A DNA stretch of 64,000 nucleotides from Vitellaria paradoxa (taxonomy: Eukaryota > Streptophyta > Magnoliopsida > Ericales > Sapotaceae), in assembly GCA_019916065.1 (NCBI GenBank), contig CM034240.1, positions 49,190,372-49,254,371 of the forward strand. The letters are read 5' to 3'. Numbering within the stretch: position 1 is the first letter of the stretch; every line of letters starts with the position of its first letter. The notes beneath the pieces were generated by a model, which was not told the origin of the DNA, ran no database searches, and saw only the letters and a program-made list of their open reading frames with translations. Made by a program: the position numbers and the translations under genes. Shown here piece by piece: positions 46,665 to 59,200 of this stretch.

Positions 46665-49600
46665 CATGCATATGTTTGAATTTCACAGTAATTGAAACTT
46701 TGTATTTCGAATTATAAATTTGAGAATAAAACTTTCTATTTTCATTATTTTTTCCAACTTAACCTTCAGTTTTTTTTTTCTATTGAATGACGCTTCCACC
46801 CACTTTATCAGAGCACTAGTGTAAGTATATAAAAGAAATCTATCTTAAATTTACTTTCTAATGATCACTAGTTCGATTCTTCTCAAAATCATTGAAAGGT
46901 TTACCTGATCATTAATTTCAGGATAACAGGAATTAATCGAAATGCACGTAAATTGATTCGAACATTCTCGATTACAAAATAAATAAATAAATAAATAAAA
47001 GATACCTATTAATTTATGTGTATTATATAACACGTGTTTGAATTACGAATACAAAACCAAATAATCGCTTGTTGAAATCTCGTTCAAACTATCCCAACTA
47101 AAAAATATTAAAACATTGCCAAAAAGAAAAGTATGATTGATAATATCCAACATAATATGTGTACAAGACGAACCCGAACATGAATTAAAATTAAAAGTAA
47201 GATGCAAAACACTGCAAGAATACTTTTTGAAATTGAAATTGACACTGGGAGATGCTGACAAAACACCTGGTGAGGCAGGTCATTTACAATCTGTGCTAAT
47301 TTTTTTTTTTTCTTGTTTAATTTTCTTTGAAACACTTACTATCAATTTTAAACCATGAACAAGCACTTTGTAAATTTTTATTGCATACTATTAAAATGGC
47401 CGATTCATCTCATCAGTTACTCTTATTCACTTTAACATACTTATTATTATATCAACAACTTTTCATTGTCACGGGGCCGAATTTTTGTGATGCCGAGCAA
47501 ACCCGCTAAACTCATGCAATCATCCACAATTTACAAATACAAACTACAATGTCCGTTTAAAATTATTCTTATCGTAGAATTGATTTAATTTTAAAATAAA
47601 AAATTAATTTAATTTAATAAATAAAATTTTGTGTTTGAAACACTTATTTGAATTAAAGAATTGAATTGAATTAACTTAAGAGAAATATCAAATTTGATTA
47701 TTTTAATATTAATAGAAGATATAACATATATGAGGATAAATTTGTCCACTTACTTAAACAGATTGAGAAATTAATAAATTTTAATTAAATTTTATTGTTT
47801 TAAGTTACATTTCAAAATTATATAAAAATTTCAAAATTAATGTTACGAAATGAGATTAAATTCGGTGAAAAATTCTTACCATATAAAAATAAATTCCATT
47901 AAATTTACCATTCCAAATAAAGTATTACTGATAACACAAATTTTAATACGTTACATCTCCCACTGCATAATGAGCTCAAAATAAGCAACCGTCACAGCCC
48001 ATTTGAATCGAGGGCTCAATAAAGTAATTATTTTTTCAAGTTTCCAAGTATTTCTGATGGGATATTTATTATTTCGCGTTCAAGTTCATAATCACGTTTA
48101 CTCAATATTTTATTTACATATTTCAAAATTTAATAAAACGTTGTAAATAATTAATTTATTTTAAAATCGGATCAAATATTTAACAATTTTGAATTAACGT
48201 ATTTGTATTACAATCGTGACGTAATGTTGAAAACTTGCAAAGGACATTAAAATTTCGGGGAGAGAGAATCATTTTTATTAAATATGCTGTTGTCTACATA
48301 AGGATTTTTTTTTTTTCAATAAATTCTAAATGAAAAAAAAAAGTATGATGAGATATTAATAATGTAGGTATTGTTTGGTAAAAAAAAATTAAGTATAAAT
48401 CTATTAATTTTTAACATAAATCTAACAAAAAAAAATTAAAATTAAAATTTCAGTAGAATTGAAGTTATGGTGGCCTGCCGAGAAGTTAGAGAGAACCTTA
48501 CAGGAACATCAAAATTGAGGTAAGGTCTTATTTAAAATAATAAAAAATCCTAGCCAGGAAGTTGATATAGTTCTAAACTAGAAGAATAATTTGATTCAGC
48601 AAACGTTGCAATAAAAGTGAGAAGGAAAATATTTTGAGAGATCCCCCCCCCTCCCCAAAAAAAAATCACATAAAACACACACTTCCTCTAATTACTCTCC
48701 AGGGCTTGTTTAACGTTTTAAAAATTGGTGAAAAATATTGAAAATTTTTGAGAATTTTTAAAATTCTCTTACACATTTTATTCTCTACATGTGTTGTAAA
48801 ATTTCTATAAATTTATATATATATACGTATCCGAACAAATTTTTATAAGTTCTAATAAATTTTTTACAAACTCTAAATAACATGTTAACACATTCTAATA
48901 ATTTTTTTACAAATTTTAAAAAATTTTAAACTAGTTTTAATAAATTCTAATATAAAACTGTTTTGGTGGAAAAAAAAAAAACTATTTAGATAATTTATCT
49001 TTCCAAAAAATTGACGCAAAAATTAAAATTTTCATTATTCATTTCTAAAAAAACGTAATTTAGTAGTTGTGTGTCAAATGTCAAAAAGTTCTCTAAATCA
49101 TATTTTTTGCTATTTTTAATTATTTTCCTTTACGCCAAATGGACCTTTGAAATGAAGTCACTACAAGTAATTGCGGATGCAAAGAATTACACATGTTAAG
49201 TATCAATTCTCGTAAATTATTTTTGTTTGCAATAGTGAAAATTTTTTAAAAATATTAAAAATTTTTAAAAATTATTCACTTTTTATCTCATTACATGAAT
49301 GATAAACTCATAACTTTTATTAAATTTTATTATTTTTTATCACCCTAAATTATTAAATTTTTTTTTTTTTACCACTCCAAATTCCCTTATTAGTTTTCCC
49401 AGTTTTACCAAAGGAAAAAGGCGAAAACCCTAGAAACACAATCTCTTTTTTTTTTTTTTTTTTTCAATTTTATGAATCCGCAGTTCTAATGACAACTTCT
49501 GTTTGGATGTCTTTCAGAATGGCAAATCCAGGCAGTGATTTTTTGACTGAATTCTGTGGACAATTGTGTGTCCTATGCGACTGCTTCAAGGGAATTATAT

Positions 49601-49976
49601 ATCAATATTGAGGCCGTTACCTCTCCACGGAAATGATGATCTTTTTAACTGACTGATTTCGGGAATGATTTTTTTGTCGGTAGGATCGGTGCACAATTAT
49701 TATCAATCGTAAAATTTGGGCCGTTAGATTCTCGTGGCTGCCATCTAAATTCAGGCTTGGGGAATAAAGTTAGTTAATTTATTTTTAGCAAGCTAATTTT
49801 CTGTTTGGCAAGGAAAATAAAGTGATTTTTTTCAGGGTAGAAAGATAATTTTTGTTAGTTTGACATTTTTATTCTTAAAAAGTTTAAAAGAAAATTAAAA
49901 TGTAAGAAAATAAAATTGACTAAATACTATTTAAATTAAAAAAAAGAGTCAGCTACTAGCCAGGTTTCCCAAACGA
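46665..49976. other. Gene-free intergenic DNA
   Basis: Follows the neprosin gene, whose 3' UTR probably ends near AATAAAAC at 46723. Mostly A/T-rich with scattered copies of the AT-rich dispersed element (about 48700-48910 and 49222-49370) and homopolymer runs. Short open frames near 47100-47500 have no recognisable features. Confidence 0.55.
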
Positions 49977-50601
49977 TCACTCAATTTTTTCTCTCACGAA
50001 AACCCTCCAGGCTTCAGTGTAGGCCGTGATGAAAATCTGAAAGCCGTGATCAAACAGTGATTCGTCAACGATGTCGATTCGAACTTGGCTGCCGACGGTG
50101 TAACGACCTGCATCCATGTAGTACAATATTGTCCGCTTTGGGCTTGGTAAGCTACTCCCAGGAGGTCACCCATCCTAGTACTACCCACACTGGAGCACGC
50201 TTAATCCTGGAGTGCCTACTAAATTCAGTATCCTCACGGCTTTATAATGCGTTGTACTATTATGGATATCGAATATTACATATATGTTACTCCCTTCCAC
50301 GACCTAGACGATGTGGGATGGGAGGCATTACTTCTCTGCTTCACCTCCCGCTTCACTCTTCCACAACCAGAGTCCCTCACGGACAGGTCCCTCACAATCC
50401 CTCACAGACGATCTCAGGGGCATCGAGTAGAAAGAATGGGATGTTTCCGGAGTTGAGATGGGCAACAGGTGCTAGCGCGACAAGATCGGCGCCGGACAAC
50501 GACGACTCCAGTCTTTTTACCCATGGTGGAGACGGTCCGGATGGTGGCGAGTCGACCGAGACTTCTGCAGTCTCCCGAAACAATGCCGTTTTATCAAATT
50601 T
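49977..50601 (-). pseudogene. Unrecognised coding fragment interrupted by an LTR
   Basis: Two open segments read in one continuous frame once the LTR and one copy of its 5-bp duplication are disregarded: 50407-50601 (65 codons) and 49977-50093 (38 codons plus TGA). The first is Pro/Ser-rich (PPSGPSPPWVKR) then SGADLVALAPVAHLNSGNIPFFLLDAP; the second has VRIDIVDESLFDHGFQIF and ends AWRVFVREKIE. Composition and GC content are protein-like, unlike the surroundings. An in-frame stop at 50602-50604 precedes it and no ATG is found, so it is a 5'-truncated fragment or a last exon. I do not recognise the family. Confidence 0.6.
50099..50406 (-). mobile_element. Cassandra-type TRIM solo LTR carrying 5S rRNA-derived sequence
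   Basis: A 308-bp segment starting TGTAACGACC and ending CCCTCACA on the + strand (TG...CA ends). Near-perfect 5-bp flanks GACGG (50094-50098) and GACGA (50407-50411) bracket it. About 50154-50215 is the reverse complement of the 3' half of plant 5S rRNA (GGGTGACCTCCTGGGA, AGTACTAGGATGGGTGACC, TTAAGCGTGCT), the hallmark of Cassandra LTRs. No second LTR is nearby, so it is probably a solo LTR. Confidence 0.85.
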
Positions 50602-50603
50602 TC

Positions 50604-51135
50604 ACGCAAAACGAAGTGGTTGCATTTAAGTTTCATATTTAAGGGCTCGTTTGGAATAAGAAAAAATAAGATAAATTAAGATAAAATGTGATTTGAAGTT
50701 AATTTTGGCACCCTTTTTTTCTAAAAAATCGCAAACCGTGAGAATGATTTTTCAAATCCGTTCCCACGGATTCAAAAAAATTTTTAAAAATAGCGACAAT
50801 GGTACTCATTTGAAAACTTTCGACACGAAGAATGTGATTATATAAAAAATTTATACATTTGGTTAACCTATTTTTAGATTTTTTATTTTTTTAGCGAAAT
50901 ATTGAAATTTTTTTAAATTAGTGATGGCGGAAAAATTAGAGGTAAATGAGTTATTAGAGATTTATAGAATTTTTTGAATATTTTTTTTTACTCCAAACGA
51001 GCCCTAAATATGGGTTGACGTATTTAAAAGTACCTATTTAAATATAAATTGATATATTCGGATGTAAAACTTAAATAGAACGACAGCGTTTTATGAATAA
51101 ATAACTAAAATATCGTCGTTTTGGAGAGGCTACAG
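50604..51135. mobile_element. AAAACGACG-family MITE with a Tourist MITE nested inside
   Basis: Outer ends GCAAAACGAAGTGG (about 50605) and (reverse complement) CCAAAACGACGATAT (about 51128). The interior ATATAAATTGATATATTCGG and ACTTAAATAGAACGACA match the element at 40058-40300. Removing the nested 50643-51004 element restores a continuous copy. Confidence 0.55.
50643..51004. mobile_element. Tourist/PIF-Harbinger-like MITE (362 bp)
   Basis: The termini GGGCTCGTTTGGA and (reverse complement) GGGCTCGTTTGGAGT are inverted repeats flanked by TAA on both sides (50640-50642 and 51005-51007). Confidence 0.8.
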
Positions 51136-52916
51136 CAGCGGCAAACCCCACTGCAGCACCTGCGGCCCCTAGTCGGAGAGAAGCCGAAAGGGTTCTCATG
51201 GGGAGAGGGAATCAGAGTTAGGGGGAAAAAAGAACTGAATTTAATTTTAGCCGTTAGATTTTTTTCTAAAAAAATTTAACGGCTCAAATTTAACAATTGA
51301 TAATAATCCGGTCCATAACGCACCGGTCATACCGGGTTTAAACGGCTGCTTTGCGCAAAAGCTTCAAATGCTTTCCCAACAGAATCCTTGCTCAAAAAAT
51401 TACATCAGCATGATGATGTGTCTTTTGTAATAAAAATATAGGTATATTTTAAAAGGTTAGTTTATTTTAAGTGATTGGATCCTAAAAAATTTATATTATA
51501 TTTTCAACTTTTTTTTTTTTTTTTGGATTAAAAGTTCTGATTATATATATATAACTACTCGATCCAAGAAATAGGCGAAGGCTGAGGAAAATTGACGAGA
51601 GGTGCAATGAAAAAGCTTTCTCGCATTTCTTTTATCAGTGTTTGAAGAAAATACTTTTTTTTTTTTAAAATGAGTTAATACGTTTTTTTAATATATTTTT
51701 TTGTAACCTTTTATATTTAAATTAAAAAAATTTAAATATATTACAAGGCGATTTAAAATGTAAATTCTGAAGTAGTACTAATGATTAAGTATAAGAATGA
51801 GCCTAAAATTTTTGGATTAAGGTTATGTTTGATTTATTATAATTTTTTTAAAAAATTTTAAAATTTATTTATTTTTATAATAAATTCACAGTTTATCTCA
51901 CTTCTTATTATTCCAAACACGGTCTAAATGCTTTCCTGAACTGTCACATAGACATGATATTTGTTGATGCATTGTGCATATATATATGTATATATATATA
52001 TATATATATATGCGGTACAGGGGAGTTGACTACGGTTGTAGTTGCACTGGAAATTGAGAAGTATCAGGTTCCATCTGTATCGCGGTCCAGGATCTTGGCC
52101 TTTGATGCTTTATTTATAAGCACATTTCGAAGCCATCTTTTAGTGGTGCAAAAGCACTCTTTTCGCAAGTCGAATTCTATTTTATAATTGGACGAAATAT
52201 CTTTGATGTCAAGATACCCAGTCAACACTACGCTGTGCTCTGCTCCTCTGATGGTGTGGCATTCGAATCCCAGCTAGAATCAGCTTCTTTACTTTCAGAG
52301 AGAGAAAGAGAGAGAGAGAATTTAAATCTAATTCCTTTCAGACATTATAACCCGAGAGATTTCTGGAATGAATTATTTTTTTCAATTAAAAGAAATTAAT
52401 ATACAAACCGTTACCATCCGGTCCATCCCCATTGAGAATCCACCGGGGAGCCCCCCCAGTGAAAAAGAGTGCAGACCCTGTTTTTTGCAGAACGCGCGCG
52501 CGCTCTCTCTCTCTCTCTCTCTGTGCTTATCTCAAAAATTAATTTCATGCATATATTCCTTCTGCAATGTCCCAAAAACTCTCCTCTGTGACCAAAAAAA
52601 AAAAGCATCTCGTCAGCCCACCATCCCTCTTCCCCTCTGCAACTTGCATTTGCAGAATCACAATTGATCGATCAACGCCGTTAGTTTTTTGTCACATTAA
52701 ACGATGATGCATCGGCACTCGTGCCCGCGACTCATTCGAATGATTGCCCCCTTCCCACCCAAAGGAGGAGACAATACATATACAAATATATACAATAATA
52801 TATGCGAAAATACCGCCGTTTGTCTAGCGGCAAACGGTCACGTGTCCACCTGTTTGGACACCACCTCGCTTGAACCTTAAGTGCATATCTCGCACCGTTT
52901 TCCCAGCATACAGACA

Positions 52917-52957
<41 letters not shown>

Positions 52958-53240
52958 CTTGGTAAAACCAAAACGGACCCAATTAATTTCTCATTTTACA
53001 TAAATAAGTATAGTTCCTTATTGAATCTTAATTCGATTTTCCTTATTCCATAAACCCATGTGGTTCATTGTAGCTTGAAACAGAGAGACCCAGATCACTA
53101 TTTTATCAGAGGCCGACCTTTTAGTTTGAGTCGAGCTTCAGTTGATTCCAGAAAGGGAAGACCCATTTGGTTGTTTGAGTCACTGAAGCTGTTTGAGTTT
53201 TTGGATCTGAGAGTGTCGGTAACTTGGGTTGGGGTTTGAA
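51136..53240. other. Intergenic DNA upstream of the anoctamin gene
   Basis: No gene recognised. Contains an AT-rich MITE-family copy (about 51822-51930), (AT)n at 51969-52010, CGCGCGCGCG followed by (CT)n at about 52494-52521, and (CT)n at 52924-52954. The last 200 bases are the presumed promoter and 5' leader of the downstream gene. Confidence 0.5.
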
Positions 53241-56200
53241 ATGAACAGGCATGGAAAAGAAGAAGAAGAAGAAGAGCAAACTGCTTTTGAGATAGCTGTG
53301 GTGGTTCCAAGGAGGGTTGTAAAGAAAGGAGATGAGAGTTGTGGTTGCGTTGAGGTTCTTGTTAATGGGTTCAGGAAGGCAGGGTTAATAGTTGACAGAG
53401 TTGCTGGCTTTCAGGAAGAATTTATAAAGGTTCAATCTTTGTTCTATTGGATGTTCTGTACGCGTTATTTTGTTGTCCGTTTGGATTGAAATTGAAATTA
53501 AAATTAATTTCAAATCCTCACTATATAGTGTTTGGTTCAATTGACGGTATGTAATGATGTCTGAGATGATGTTCCAAGTTCACTCATTTCATTGACAGTA
53601 ACAAGGATAGTTCTGTTTGTTGCATACATACTAAATTTTCTAGTATTTCTTGTATGAGAGCTCTCATATACTTTCTAGACGTGATCATTCTAATTCTGCA
53701 GCATAAAGTATGGAAATTCACCCCAATCCTTAATGCAGTGGAATACTGTTCCATGGCCCTATTGTTAGTTAAATAAGTTCTTAAAACCTGAGAATGCCAA
53801 AACATTATTAATTGGTTCCCTAATAGTCACTAATTTGATTCTAACACCGAAAGTTTATCCGGTCATTAACTTCAGGATTAAAATTAGACAAAGTGTGCAT
53901 TAGCCTGGACACTCTTAGCTATCAATATATATATATATATATCTGGTAAAGAGGAATTGCTGCATTTATTTGTAAGTTTTAACACACAGCATTGTTATTA
54001 TCTGGGTTGCTTAATTTGTTTTCACATGATATTGAAATTTGATATAGTTGGGTACTAAGTCCAAAATCTCTTTTTATGATCATCACCTTTTCAGTTGGCA
54101 GCACCTCTGGAAACGCTGGGACGGGCTGCAGCTGAGTTGCAATTAAATAAACGAACTCACATTGGTAATAGTTGAAGTGTTCCTCCATAGTTTTTCTCAA
54201 TGTCCTTCCATGATTTGACTTCCTTCTCTATCTTAAATGCTCTGTTATCCTTGACGAGCATCTAATTTTTACCAGAAGAATTAAAAAAAAAAAAAAAAAA
54301 GAAGAATGGTTTCCCATGCTTATTTGGTTGGTGTTTGATCTTGATTTCAGGAATGGATCTACCATTTGAGTGGGATCAGGCCGATGCTTTTGTTAGACAA
54401 CCTGATGGTTCATTGTTCAGTTGGTGTGAGCGTTTTCATTGCTATCGTCACATCATATGTGGAATTGTGAGTCACTCTACAAATCTACACTTCCATCAGC
54501 ATGAATATTCCTCCATGTTTATTTCTCCTAAAATGATTTTGAGTAAATCTGAATTTGTAACTTTTGCTGGCTATAGAGTTCAGGGAACTGGCCATCCAAT
54601 TTGAGGTGAACTAGCAGCCAGTTGACTTAGTTCCCTTTTTTCCTCATGCTGTTACAATTTAAGGCTCTATCATTTGGATTTTGCTCATCTTTATTACCAT
54701 GTCTACTTTTAATAAAAAATTTAATATTTATTAACACAATCCACACATACATCACAAATCTATTTTTATCTCCTCATAACTGAACTAATAAGTGCGTAAA
54801 TCTTTAATTTTTCATTTATGCTGTATACTTAATGAACCAACTGTCAGTAGGCAAAAGTGGATTATTGGGTTTGTCATTTCCTTCCATGCTTATCAATGTT
54901 TGTTCCTTCTTGAGCTGATTCTAGCTTTCATATTCTCAGGTCAACAAGAGCAAGTCAGATTTAATTTTAAAATTTGACAGCAAAGAGTTTCGCTGGGTGT
55001 CGGGAGAATCTCTCCTTTGGAAGTTGGAGTTGGAGGGCATTGTCAAAGAAGTCTTTCCTTTGCATGGTATGCTAGCTTTTATGTATGACAATGTAACCGT
55101 AATTCTGGTGACAGTCAAAAGTAAGATGAGTTTTGGCTTGTAGATGAAATAAAAAGGAAGCAGCTTCTAAGAAGTTGGGCATTGAACTTCCGGGACTTCA
55201 CGAGGCAGCCGATTGATGATATCTATGCATATTTTGGGAGGAAGGTGATTGTTGATATGGTGCTAGTTGGTATTGCACTTAGTATTCGTATGCAATTTGT
55301 GACTTGCAATAAACTTAAACAATGGAAATTACACTGTAGATTGCGACCTATTTTGCTTTCCTTGGAATGTATACATGGTGGCTTTTTTTTCCAGCCATAG
55401 TCGGGGTTACTCTGGAGTTGGTTGACTTCGGGTAGGATACTGCACTTCTCATTATGCATACTGCATGATTTTTGAGAAAGTAATGTAGTCGGGTTTATAA
55501 TAATTTCTGTGTTTGTACACTATTTTCTTCAGATCATTCCAATTTGCAGTGCTCCCTGCTTTCTTCATCACCATAATATCATGGGCTGTGTTGTTTTTCC
55601 AATTCTGGAAACGCAAAAACTCTGCCCTCCTAGCCAGGTAACTGGGATTATTATCCCGCTATTATGCAGCTGCATTTCTTGTTCCTCCCCTTCTTCCCTC
55701 TTGTTTACGTTTAATGTCTTTCCTCTTATTCATTTATTATTAGTTTTTTTTTTTTTTTTTTTTTGTGTTCTATTTATGTTTAATGTTTTTTCTTTTTGTG
55801 ATCTTTACCCCTGTGTGGCTGTTGTAGGTGGCAGATTAGTTGTTCAGTTGGAGCAGACCCTGGATATAAACCTTTGGAAATGGAGCCGAGTTCTTTCCCG
55901 TCTGCATTGGAACTCATAAAGAAATGGGGAACTGATAAAACAAAAGAGAAGGAGCTATTTCAAAGGGAGGAATGGTTCGGACGTCTATTGAGATTCAGAA
56001 ATGATGCAATCATTATCTTGAGTATCATATGCCTTCAACTGCCCTTTGAATTGGCTTATGCTCATCTCTATGAGGTTATCGGGTCTGATCTTATGAAGTG
56101 AGTATCTAACTAGTTTTGCTTAATCTTCTTTTTCTCTTGCTTTAGGAAAAGAAATAATTATTATTTTCAGGCAACTACTCGGATTTGTTTAAGCTTCTTT

Positions 56201-59200
56201 CTTATCAATCATCATTTTATATTTTACTCCAGTATCTTATTTATGCTTGTTATGCTTTGTTTAATACATATAGTAATATGTATATATATTATAATACAGT
56301 TTCTGGATCTAAATTTGTCACATAATATTGTGATACATTAAAAGAAACATAATCACTACTAACACGAACTAGGTCTTATGCTGCATGAAATATGTTTTTC
56401 CTTTAATTTGGAGATTTGGAAAAAGGCTATATGTTAGCATTAGAAGGATAAAAGTTATTATCCCACTAGAATCCGTGATCACCCATTTCAGATCAGTTGC
56501 TTCTTACTTGCAAATGGAAATTACAAATATGGTGGATGTGCCATGATTGATTAATGTGGGACAGATATTTTTAAACTAATCATGTAAAGAAATTTAATTC
56601 TTTAGTCCAGCGAAATAATGTTCAGCCTAAGCTACTAATTTGAGGTAAATGAAAGTTAGTATGTTTCTAATAATTAGTCTAGATTCCCCATCTTACTTGC
56701 TGGCTTATGCTGCTCATTTAACATGCTACAAAGTAAAAAACACATTAATTCGGTCGGTTGGATCTGTTTAGCTGGCAATATCCTTTTGAATGTCATGTCC
56801 TTTCTCCTGCAATTTTTTATGATAATTGAAGTTGCTAGCTTCTGGTATCTTCACTTTATCAATCTGAGATATTGGCCTATGTGTGTTTTGCGAAATAACC
56901 GAATAATTTTGCTTGGGTCTAGCTTTTTTCTTTTGTCATTTAAAACAGTTAAATCCCCAAAAAATAGTTCGATTTCAGGAAATTGCCCGAGTAATTTCAT
57001 CTTGCGATGAGCTGTTAATCCTTTACTGCACATTCTGAAAGTGACTTGAAAAGAAGATTGCTCCATCATAATAATGAATGACTCATGATATGAGGCTATT
57101 ATGACCAGAAAGTCAAGATCTGTACTTTGTGAGAGTTAAAATTTTATCATCAATATTCTGCAAATTAACCACTATCATTGCTTAAGCCCCTGTGGAGCAA
57201 ATGTCAAGGTCCAAAATCGTAATCTGTGAATGAAAAAAAAAATAATTATTAAAATTATGTTCATGAAATTCCTACAATTCAAGCTTTATATAATGTTCAA
57301 GAATATGGCCCCACTGCAGACTGCATGGTCTGACAATTATTATCATGTTCTTAATGTCAACTTGATGGTTGAGTATCTCCTTCATCAATCATGATATATC
57401 CATAGCATGTACCAATGACCTATTGTTATCCTAACAAAAGCACAAGTTGCTACATTTTCGTTCAAAAGTTTGATTAATAGAATCGTATACGATTGCAGTT
57501 CTGTTTGTCTGTCAGCTAGTTGTGCTGACACAACATTTAGGCATTTTTAGTCTCTTACATCGTAGTCAGTTCAAGTCAATGCTCACAATTTTTGCAACCC
57601 ATGTATTTGTAGCCAAGGATCAGCCTTCTAACCATTTTAACATTGAATATCTCTTGTGTTTGTGACATCTAAGTTTGTTTAAATATCGTAACACCATGTA
57701 AGTTTTGTTCTCAGGTTTGGGCTGACAGCGGTCTATCTCTTTGCCATTCAGTATTTTAACAAAATTGGGGGCAAGATATCAGTCACTCTTGTTAAATTTG
57801 AAAACAATGAAAGCTCAGAATATAAAGCTGACAGCTTGATTTACAAGGTAATGATGAGAAGTCATGGCAATCCCTCATGCATCTAGGTGTTTACTTTACG
57901 AGACCTTAAGTATTTACATCCCTTTGCAGGTGTTTGGTCTCTTCTTTATGCAGTCATACATTGGAATTTTTTACCATGCACTTCTTCACCGCAATCTTTT
58001 GACACTTCGCCAAGTTTTGATTCAGCGTCTAATATTGTCTGAGGTAGGAAGAAATTATTATCTTTTGTGTGTTTCGTATCTGCTTTTTGGAATTTTTATG
58101 CACTGTAGTGCTGGAAAATGTTTTTCAGGTTCTGGAAAATCTGATGGAAAATTCTTTACCCTATCTGAAATATAGCTACAAAAAGTATAGAGCTGTTCGG
58201 TACGTCTATTTCATTATTATGATCTTCCTAGTTCCAAGCCCCATAATTAATTAAACCTACCTTATCTAAACATTCTTTGTACGCCTGTAATGTGGTTTTA
58301 TGCTTTTATGCATTTCTTCGTGTTTAGAAAAAAGATAAAAAGTGAGAAAGGATCATCAAAAGGGAAGACCCAGTTCATTTCTAGGGTAGAGAAAGAGTAT
58401 CTTAAGCCTTCTTATTCTGCAAGTGTTGGGGAGGAACTTGAAGACGGGCTCTTTGATGGTAACGTACAAATCCATGCAACAGTCAGAAATATATACTTAA
58501 GTCTAGCAACAATGTTGGGAAATTATATGATATTTTAAAGAACTTCATTCTGTTTCAGAAACTATTTGAGGCAGGCTTATTTTTCCCCCCTTTTTTTTTA
58601 ATTTACGTATTTCAATGGTTTTTCATTTTTTCATTTTTGTGTTGATGCATTTTTAAATGAGATCTGTTGCTTGATTTTTATATCTGGAACTAATTTATGT
58701 AGAGAACCCCATCCTTAGTCTGTGGCATTTAATTATTTCAGTTTACTATGTATATGTCATCATTTAAACAATTTCATCGGGAGCAAACCCTCCCCCCTTC
58801 TCATCCTTCGATTGCTTTTGGTCATGATTTCATCCTGCATTACAAACTTGCATTTTCCAATGCCAAGGAGATTGTAAGTTTATCATTTCCTTTTCATGTA
58901 GTCAGAAATCACCCTTGACATTATCTTTATGGTTTTTCTTTATTTATATGGTTTTGTATCGCCTTGTGAAAAATTCGAGAATAATTCATTTCTTCAGCTC
59001 ATTAAAATTCCAAAATCGCCTGCAGACTTTCTGGAGTTGGCATTACAGTTTGGTATGGTTATGATGTTTGCTTGTGCGTTCCCCCCAGCATTTGCCTTCG
59101 CTGCATTGGTAATAATGCCCGTGGTAGCTCTTTCAACATAATTACATATCAAAAGTCCAGGTGAAATTAATGGAAGCTTATGCTCTGTGTGGCTGTATTC

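Noticed and set aside
50154..50215. 5S rRNA gene
   Set aside because: Only part of 5S is present and it lies within a TG...CA segment with a short target-site duplication, as in Cassandra LTRs.
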